A program made the translations under genes and the position numbers. A stretch of 64,000 nt of DNA from Dasypus novemcinctus. Lineage: Eukaryota > Chordata > Mammalia > Cingulata > Dasypodidae. The stretch spans positions 73,547,147 through 73,611,146 of the forward strand of contig NC_080694.1 of assembly GCF_030445035.2 (NCBI RefSeq), in the 5' to 3' direction. Position 1 is the stretch's first letter, and each line of letters starts with the position of its first letter. Of the stretch, positions 24,133 to 33,600 are shown one piece after another. The notes beneath the pieces are model-generated. The model searched no databases, was not told where the DNA came from, and worked only from the letters and a program-made list of their open reading frames with translations.

Positions 24133-24659
24133 CTAGGGGCGCAGCGTGACCTGGGTGCCGGCGAACAGGAGCCGGAAGAAGGGGAAGACGCGCCCGGGGA
24201 AGGAGGCGTGGAAGGTGTAGACGTGGCCGCCCGTGGCGGCGTCGTGGAAGAGCACCTCGCCGCGCTCGTGGTCCACGCAGACGCGCAGCCTCCGCGGGCG
24301 CGCCGGCAGCTCCTCGCGCTCGCCCGACTCGGCCAGCGCCTGGCACTCGGCGCCCGTCACGCGCAGCGCCCAGAAGCCGGCGCCGGGCTCGAGCAGCAGG
24401 TAGCCGCGCCGCGCCGCGTGCTCCGCGGCGGCGCCCACCACGCAGGCCCCGCCGTCCGGGCCGCGCAGCTCGGCCTCCCAGGCCCGGCGGCCCGCGGCCA
24501 CGCCCGGCGCGCCCAGCACGCAGCGGAACGGGTGGAAGCGCTCGGGGTCCGCGGGCGCCTCCGGGTCGTCCGCGGCGGCCAGGTGGAGCGTCACCGTCTT
24601 CAGGTCCTCGGAAAGGACGAGGTCCGGGTGCGCCGAGGCCGGGTCCAGGGTCACGGGGG
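24133..24659 (-). CDS. TRIM31: TRIM31 coding exon 9: PRY-SPRY domain and stop
   Basis: The acceptor is TGCTTCTCCCGCAG. The exon opens with PRY landmarks (LDPASAHPDLVLSEDLKTV) and continues with SPRY landmarks: FRCVLG, GRRAWEAEL, GFWALRV, VDHERGEVLFHD and HVYTF...FPFF. Phase matches exon 8. The usual Trp in the WxVGVA motif is replaced (ACVVGAA). The exon is extremely CpG-rich, unlike the other TRIM31 exons, and sits in its own CpG island (about 24000-24770). Nothing interrupts the frame. Confidence 0.9.
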
Positions 24660-27600
24660 CTGCGGGAGAAGCAGGGGCAGCGGGTCAGTGGGTCCAGCCC
24701 CCGCCGCCGGGCTCCCCGGGGTGCGCAGCGCGCGCTGGCCGCGGAGGCGCCCTGGGCCCTCCCCGCCTCCCGGGAATTGATCGCTAAATTTCACCAAGCG
24801 CCGCCTTGGGGTGTGGGCGGCAGCTTCCCGTGATGGAGAGGGCGTTTCAACAGCCAGGGCCGAGCCCACCCCTGGCCCGCTCAAGGCTGGGGTCTGCTGC
24901 GGAGATGCTGGGGCTCCGACTCCCCGAGCTCAGGCACTGGGGGAGCCCCAGGCAGGGACACGGCCGAGGAGGGGGCACCCTGGCGTCCCGGCTGATCAGG
25001 TTCGGAAGGGCTGGTCCTCGCCCCCGCTGGCCTGGGCAGCGCTGGTTCCAGGCTCTGCTGGAGCGCCTGGAATGGGGGCCTGCGCTAAGCTCCCGAGCAG
25101 GACGTCGGGGTTGGAGAGGCGGAGGGTGTGGAAAGGCCCCGGGTGGCTCCTGACTGAGCAAACCGGCGTTTAGAAAGGAGAAGCACGAGGGCACGGGGCG
25201 GGGCCGGAGGGGCACCTCGGCCCAGGCGACGCCGGGACCGGCGGACCTTCCCCTTCTCCTGCTCCAGGACACCGCGCCCCCTCCCACGCGCAGGGCCCGG
25301 CCGCCCGCCGCTCACTCAGAGCCATCTGGAGCTCTTCCGTGGGCGCAGCGACGCCCCCCGACTTCTCGGAGCTGCCTGAGCTTTGGAGACCCTCCACATA
25401 AGAGGCCCTGCTCCGCGCCGGGAGCAAGGCTGGAGAGACGGCTTTCCTAGCGAAGGAGGCCCGGAACAGGGGCTGGAGTAAAGGCAACTCCGGTTCAGTG
25501 GTGCCACCGCCTTGGGGGAAGAAGTAAAGGAGAAAAGCATCGGGGGAGCCAGGCAGGAATAGCCCTCCCTTGCCAGACAGCGCTCCCCAACTGTAGTACA
25601 GCAGGAGGGGTGGGGGTTAGACTCGAGAAAGCACGCCTGAGCACTTATCAGGGGGCGTCCTGTTAGCTGGGGGAGCTTAACTTTGAAACAGTCAAGGAGA
25701 GGTGCCATCTGCCCCTGCCATCTCTAGCCCCTGAAGTCTTCAGGACTTCTGCTCCCCTCCCCCATCCACTCTCCTAAATCCCTTTTCCTAGTGCTTCTCA
25801 GACTGGAACTGAGGAGCAATCCTTTGTTCTCATCTATTCTGGTCTGGGAGGATGCTCTTCCCTGTTGGGAAGTTCTTTCCGCAGTCTAGCCTCCAGCCTC
25901 CCCATTCTGGCTTTCACAGGGGAAGTCCCTTTCGCCTGCGTTTTGACCAGCACCGAGCCGCCAGTGCAGAGGGCGAGACGCCTACCTGGAGAGGGTGACC
26001 CGGGCTCCGACGGCTTCTTCTTTTTAGGATTACTGTTCTCTAACAGGTACCCTAGGGAGTGGGGGAAAGAGAAGCGTTCAGGGTCTGCAACACCAGAAGC
26101 TGCCAATTTAAAAAGGAAAACGAACCCCTCCGTCATCAGCAAGCGCGACTGTCGGCGCTTCTCAGTGGGGCTGCCCCCCCCAGGTGGTCTCCGACGGCAG
26201 GAGGGGGCTCTCGGCTGGCCTTGAGTGCCCCCCGGGTCTGGAAACGGTCACAGAGCACAACCAGGACTCCCCTGGTGGGAAGGCGGGTGGGCGAGGGCCC
26301 GAGACACGGCTCCGGAAGCACCACGGAGCCCCTGCCTCTGCGGAAGCGGCCTCTGGATCTGCCTCCTCCACATGTGGTCACAGACCTGTAACGTCACCGC
26401 CCCGGAGCCTCAGGGACCCCCCTTGTAAACTGAAGGTAGACCATCTGCCTTGAGAGTTGTGGGGTTTGAGTACTGGACGTGGGGTGCTTGGCGCACGGTG
26501 GACCTGTTAGAAACGGCGATTCTAGTTCGACCCTCCGGTGACCTTGGCACGAGCTGCGTTACAGCGGGACCCTCCCCTGAGCTGCCTTCGCCTCTCACCC
26601 AGAGGCGACCGGCACCCGCGTGGGCCGGAGGGCGGCTACTGCCTCAGCTGCACCCCACCCCCCTCACCCCTTGCCCTCCTTTCTCTGAGGAGTGAGGAAA
26701 TAAAGTTATAATTTTATATCACTTTTGAATGCTTTTTTTATTATTATTAGAGAAGTTGTGAACTTACAAAACACCCGTGGACAACGTGCAGAATTCCCGT
26801 ACGTCACCCCACCACCAACACCTTGCATTGTTGTGGAGCATTTGTTACAGATTGTGAAGGAATATCATCAAAACAGTACTGCTAACTACGGTCCAGAGCT
26901 TACACTGCTTATAGTTCGTAAGAGAACACTCGCATTTGCACTTTTTAACCACAGTCCTTCTTCCACCACGTGGTGCACTGCTATCCCGTCCCTGCCTTGT
27001 ACATTGTCTCCAAAGGGTGCGCTCGGTGGCTCTCAGCTTCATCACAGAGTTGTGCTGTCATCGCCCCAGTAAACCTTGGAAAGTTTACCTTGGTCCAAAA
27101 GAAGAAATCCCACACCCCTCCGATCAGATGCTTAGTGTTGCTATAGCACATTCTTGGACATTGGTGCAAGAATATTACAATATTGCTGCTAACTATGGTC
27201 CGTAAGTTACATCAGTTGTATTTTCCTGTGCATCAGTGTATTCCTAACGCCTTGTAATAGTGATGTACATTCGTTCTAGTTCACAGGAGAGCATTCTTGT
27301 ATTTGTCCTATTAGTCTCAGTCCTCGTCCACCTCTGGGCTCACTATGTGATTCGGCCCCTAGATTACTCTCTAGCTCTCTTTCAGTTGACATTCACAACT
27401 CTAGACGACTCCGTTTCAGCCACAATCCCGTTCATAAACCAACCGTGTTAGTTCTACTGCTATGAGGTATTATCTTCAACTCTCTTTCCACAGTGTTTTA
27501 CGGTCAAGTTAATTAAAAATTCTACATACATTCAGCATCACTGTTTTGTGAGTTGCCCAAGTTTAAGATAATAAAATTTCCATCTGCAGGGCCTGTCCCC

Positions 27601-30600
27601 CCCAGGGGCCGAGGAAGGGGCACTGCCCACACCTGGCCCACAGCGAGTCCTAGAGAGCCTTCCCCTCGGCTTGGCTCACTTTCTCCGAATGGCAGGCACA
27701 GCGGCCAGTTCCAACTTACAGCTCTTCAGTAAGCTTTCGTTCATGCCTTTGAAGAATTTGCTTTTGTCCTTCTTCTGGTCTGCCTGGAGGTTTTCTGTGG
27801 GGAGAGAATGACGGCATGAGATGGAGAGAGCCCAGAAAGGTTCATCAGGGAAGCCAGCACCACACAGCAACGCCCTCTGGGAATGCCCGGAGAGGGGTTG
27901 CAGGATGAGCTTCCGTATTCTTAGCAGAGCAAGAGGTGTGAAAAGGGAACGCGCTGCCCTTCCCGCCCTGTGAGGAGGCTGTCCAGCCAGCACTGTCCAG
28001 CAGAAATGTGGCCGGAGCCACAGCGGTGAGCCCCTCATTAGCTTAAATTCTCTAGTTGTCCCACTAAAACAAAATAGAAGGGGAGCCGGGGAAGTTGGTT
28101 TTAACGATCTGCTTTATTTAACCCAGTATTCGACGTGCACGACAGCAGCCGTTTGCACCCTTTCTTCTCACGAGGCCGTGTGGAGTCCCAGTGCCTTTTT
28201 GCTCACAGCACGTCTCATTTGGGACTGGCCACATTCCAAGCGCTTGGCAGCCTCGGATGCTAGCAGCTACCGCGTGGCCTCCTGGCCCAGCCCCTCCTCA
28301 CCCGGCCTGGTCCCTCCTGCCGGCTCCCTGCGGGGCGCTGGGCTGGGCGAGGGCTGTGCCCGAGGCCCTAGCCGGGGCTGCCCTGTGCCCCCTCTGTGCA
28401 CTGCCCTGTGCCCCCCTCCTCTACTGCACTGCCCTGTGTCCCCCTCTCTGCACTGCCCTGTGTCCCCGCTCCTCTACTGCACTGCCCTGTGCCCCCCTCT
28501 CTGCACTGCCCTGTGCCCCTGCTCCTCTCTGTACTGCCCTGTGCCCCCGCTCCTCTACTGCACTGCCAGGGAGCTTGGAGGAGGGAGAAGCGAGGGCAGC
28601 TCCCCAAGAGTGACCGGCTCAGTTTTGGGGTGTGGCCCAGATGGGACAGTGCCTACTGCTCGGGGTGGGGGTCAAGGTGCAGAGGGGGCTCCGTGCCATG
28701 GATGAGGGCCATTCCCCAGCCTGGCAGGGAGCTGCCCATGAGGCCTTTGCCCATGCCCAAGGGCCAGCCCATGTCCAGCCACAATCACACCATCCCAGGG
28801 CAACTCAGTGACCGGCGGGCAGCCAAGTATAAAACCTCGACTCCGGAGCCTGGAGCAGGGGTGGGGAGGAAGCCCCTCCTCACCCGCCTCTGCCCACAGC
28901 ACCACGTCCTCCCTGGGCCCTCCTGGGCTCCCACAGGGCTCCCTCTGCCCACAGCACCACGTCCTCCCTGGGCCCTCCCGTGGCTCCTACGGGTCTCCCC
29001 CTGCCCACAGCACCACGTCCTCCCTGGGCCCTCCCGTGGCTCCTACAGGGCTCCCCCTGCCCACAGCACCACGTCGTCCCTGGGCCCTCCCGTGGCTCCT
29101 ACAGGGCTCCCCCTGCCCACAGCACCACGTCCTCCCTGGGCCCTCCCGTGGCTCCTACGGGGCTCCCCCTGCCCACATCACCACGTCCTCCCTGGGCCCT
29201 CCCGTGGCTCCTACAGGGCTCCCCCTGCCCACAGCACCACGTCCTCCCTGGGCCCTCCCGTGGCTCCTACAGGGCTCTATCTGCCCACAGCACCACGTCC
29301 TCCCTGGGCCCTCCCGTGGCTCCTACAGGGCTCCCCCTGCCCACAGCACCACGTCCTCCCTGGGCTCTCCCGTGGCTCCTACAGGGCTCCCCCTGCCCAC
29401 AGCACCACGTCCTCCCTGGACCCTCCTAGGCTCCCATGGGGCTCCCTCTGCCCACAGCACCACGTCCTCCCTCAGCCCTCCCGTGGCTCCTACAGGGCTC
29501 CCTCTGCCCACAGCACCACGTTCTCCCTCGACCCTCCTGTGGCTACTATGGGGCTCCCCCTGCCCACAGCACCACGTCCTCACTCAGTCCTCCTGGGCTC
29601 CTACGGAGCTCCCCTCTGCCCACAGCACCACGTCCTCCCTGGGCCCTCCTGGGCTCCTACGGGGCTCCCCCTGCCCACAGTACCACGTCCTCCCTGGGCC
29701 CTCCTGTGGCTCCTACAGGGCTCCCTCTGCCCACAGCACCACGTCCTCCCTGGGCCCTCCCGTGGCTCCTACAGGGCTCCCCCTGCCCACAGCACCACGT
29801 CCTCCCTGGGCCTTCCCATGGCTCCTACGGGGCTCCCCCTGCCCACAGCACCACGTCCTCCCTGGGCCCTCCCGTGGCTCCTACAGGGCTCCCCCTGCCC
29901 ACAGCACCACGTCCTCCCTGGGCCCTCCTGGGCTCCTACGGGGCTCCCCCTGCCGACAGCACCACGTCCTCCCTGGGCCCTCCTGGGCTCCCACAGGGCT
30001 CCCCCTGCCCACAGCACCACGTCCTCACTCAGCCCTCCCGTGGCTCCTACGGGGCTCCCCCTGCCCACAGCACCACGTCCTCCCTGAGCCCTCCTGTGGC
30101 TCCTACGGGGCTCCCCCTGCCCACAGCACCATGTCCTCCCTGGGCCCTCCCGTGGCTCCTACAGGGCTCCCCCTGCCCACAGCACCACGTCCTCCCTGGG
30201 CCCTCCTGGGCTCCCACAGGGCTCCCCCTGCCCACAGCACCACGTCCTCCCTGGGCCCTCCCGTGGCTCCTACAGGGCTCCCCCTGCCCACAGCACCACG
30301 TCCTCCCTGGGCCCTCCTGGGCTCCTATGGGGCTCCCCCTGCCCACAGCACCACGTCCTCCCTGGACCCTCCTAGGCTCCCATGGGGCTCCCTCTGCCCA
30401 CAGCACCACGTCCTCCCTCAGCCCTCCCGTGGCTCCTACAGGGCTCCCTCTGCCCACAGCACCACGTCCTCCCTCGACCCTCCTGTGGCTACTATGGGGC
30501 TCCCCCTGCCCACAGCACCACGTCCTCACTCAGTCCTCCTGGGCTCCTACGGAGCTCCCCTCTGCCCACAGCACCACGTCCTCCCTGGGCCCTCCTGGGC

Positions 30601-33600
30601 TCCTACGGGGCTCCCCCTGCCCACAGCACCACGTCCTCCCTGGGCCCTCCTGTGGCTCCTACAGGGCTCCCTCTGCCCACAGCACCACGTCCTCCCTGGG
30701 CCCTCCCGTGGCTCCTACAGGGCTCCCCCTGCCCACAGCACCACGTCCTCCCTGGGCCCTCCCATGGCTCCTACGGGGCTCCCCCTGCCCACAGCACCAC
30801 GTCCTCCCTGGGCCCTCCCGTGGCTCCTACAGGGCTCCCCCTGCCCACAGCACCACGTCCTCCCTGGGCCCTCCTGGGCTCCTACGGGGCTCCCCCTGCC
30901 CACAGCACCACGTCCTCCCTGGGCCCTCCTGGGCTCCCACAGGGCTCCCCCTGCCCACAGCACCACGTCCTCACTCAGCCCTCCCGTGGCTCCTACGGGG
31001 CTCCCCCTGCCCACAGCACCACGTCCTCCCTGAGCCCTCCTGTGGCTCCTACGGGGCTCCCCCTGCCCACAGCACCATGTCCTCCCTGGGCCCTCCCGTG
31101 GCTCCTACAGGGCTCCCCCTGCCCACAGCACCACGTCCTCCCTGGGCCCTCCTGGGCTCCCACAGGGCTCCCCCTGCCCACAGCACCACGTCCTCCCTGG
31201 GCCCTCCCGTGGCTCCTACAGGGCTCCCCCTGCCCACAGCACCACGTCCTCCCTGGGCCCTCCTGGGCTCCTATGGGGCTCCCCCTGCCCACAGCACCAC
31301 GTCCTCCCTGGGCCCTCCTGGGCTCCCACAGGGCTCCCCCTGCCCACAGCACCACGTCCTCACTCAGCCCTCCCGTGGCTCCCACAGGGCTCCTCCTGCC
31401 CACAGCACCACGTCCTCCCTGGGCCCTCCCGTGGCTCCTACGGGTCTCCCTCTGCCCACAGCACCACGTCCTCCCTGGGCCCTCCTGTGGCTCCTACAGG
31501 GCTCCCTCTGCCCACAGCACCACGTCCTCACTCAGCCCTCCTGTGGCTCCTACAGGGCTCCCTCTGCCCACAGCACCACGTCCTCACTCAGCCCTCCTGT
31601 GGCTCCTACAGGGCTCCCCCTGCCCACAGCACCACGTCCTCACTCAGCCCTCCTGTGGCTCCCACGGGGCTCCCCTCTGCCCACAGCGCCACGTCCTCAG
31701 TCAGCTCTCCCGTGGCTCCCACAGGGCTCCCCCTGCCCACAGCACCACGTCCTCCCTGGGCCCTCCTGGGCTCCCACGGGGCTCCCCTCTGCTCACAGCA
31801 CCACGTCCTCCCTGGGCCCTCCTGTTCCAGGAGCCAGCGAGGTGGCAGGAGAAACGTGAGGGTGATGTGTGGTGGGATCTGGTGGCGTTGGAGGCCAGCT
31901 CTGCTCTGGCTGTACACGCTCTCCTGGGGTGGGGGGCAGAGTCCCCTGGAGGTACCGGAGCTGAGCGGCCACAGCCGCCCTTACCTCTGAACTTCTTTAT
32001 GGCCTCTGTGATGGAGTCGTGCCTGGACTTCCCGTCACTGAGCTTTTTCTCCAGGTCCGAGGAAACCGGGGTTGGGGTGAGAAACTGAAAGCCTTCGCTC
32101 CTGGGAAGACAGGCCTGAGCTGGGAGGTGAATCAGGGAGGGCTGTGGGGGGCGTGGCTAGGGGCTGGGGTGGACGTCAAGGGCAGTGGGGGGGGCCGTGG
32201 CTAGGGGCTGGGGTAGAGGTGGGGACAGTGAGGGGGACAGCAGGCCAGGGCTGGAGACGGTGAGGAGGGGTGTGGCAGGTGTGGCATGGGGGTCAGCGGG
32301 AGGGCCTGGGAGAGGAGTGGGTGACCCAGGAGCAGGGCAGGGCAGGGGCATGCAGGAGCCAGGAGCTGAGGATTGCGCCCGGGAGGCTGGAGGAAGCAGC
32401 TCCCTCCGCGCCAAGCCGCCCCTCGGCCAATGCGCTCGGTTTAGGCGTTCCCCACCCGTGACGCGAAGTTGGAGCGTGGGCATTGCGGGGAGGAGGGCGG
32501 GGATCGCTGGCTGCGAGCCCCACGCGTCTGCAGGGGTCAGTCCGAAGCGCCCCGGGCTGCAGTACCTGCAGAGGACGACCTTGATGCCCTAGAGGAGAAG
32601 GGAAGAGCGCGGCCTCAGCTGGGGACCCTGCCGAGCGTGGGGCGGGCGGGCGACCCCAGCCTGGGGAGGGACAGCGCCGCGGCCTCAGGGGAGCCGAGGG
32701 GGCGGGGGGTGGTCTCCAGGCTCAACCCCCCTGAGCCAGCTGCAGGCAAGGAGCGGGCTGAGTGGCCGCTCTGCAGGCCCTTTCCTGAGAGAAGCGGCTT
32801 CTGCACTGGTGGCGTGGACGTGGGCTGAGGGGCTTTTCCTGGACCTGCTAAGGCCCCATGCCCCTGCAACAGGGCTGATGCCACGAAGGGAACTCTTAAC
32901 TCCTCTGACCTTTCACTAATTGAAATTTAGATGAAAACACTGAGGCCACGTAAGATACACTTGCGGCGAGACCCCAACTTTGTCGATTTGGTAGGACTGC
33001 ATTTCACTTCTGAAAAGGTCACCTCTGAACCGGGACTTGAGGCGTAAAATATGCACCAGAGTTCAGATCCACTAGGAAACCTGGGATGTATTAAAATAGC
33101 TCATTATTTCTTTGAAGATACTGACTGCAGGTTGAAATGGCAGTACTTTGGACATCGGGGTTTAAAAATACCTGACCCCGAGTTCATCTCTCCTGGCTCC
33201 ATCGTCTAACTGGCCCACACGCCGGGCTGGGGAGGGGCGCCGCGCTCCCAGGTGCCGGGGTCTCACCCAGAGCAGCTCGCTGGGGCACAGTTCCTGCCTG
33301 GCCCTCAGGGAATCCACCAGCTTGCCGAGGGAGCGCAGCTGCGCCTCGGTGGATGTGGTGAAGATGTCGCGGCCCTTGGCCCCCTCCTGGTCCAGCCAGG
33401 CCAGCCTGGAGAGCAGGAACTTCTCCTCCTCCTTGAGCACCTGCCTCAGGCGCTTGAATTCCGCGGCCACGCGCTGCTTCTCGAACTCCACCTGGGCCTG
33501 GAGCAAAGAAAACGACAGCGGGGTGGGGGTGGGGGGGTTGTTCAGAGGCCACTCCAGCCCCTCAAGCCAGTTTTCCAACTTTATTCAGTTATACTGAGGA

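Noticed and set aside
28889-31859. Plus-strand open frames of 560-800 codons rich in LPTAPRPPWALPWLL-type repeats
   Set aside because: They follow a minisatellite unit without stops inside a TRIM31 intron; no start, splice or domain evidence supports a protein.
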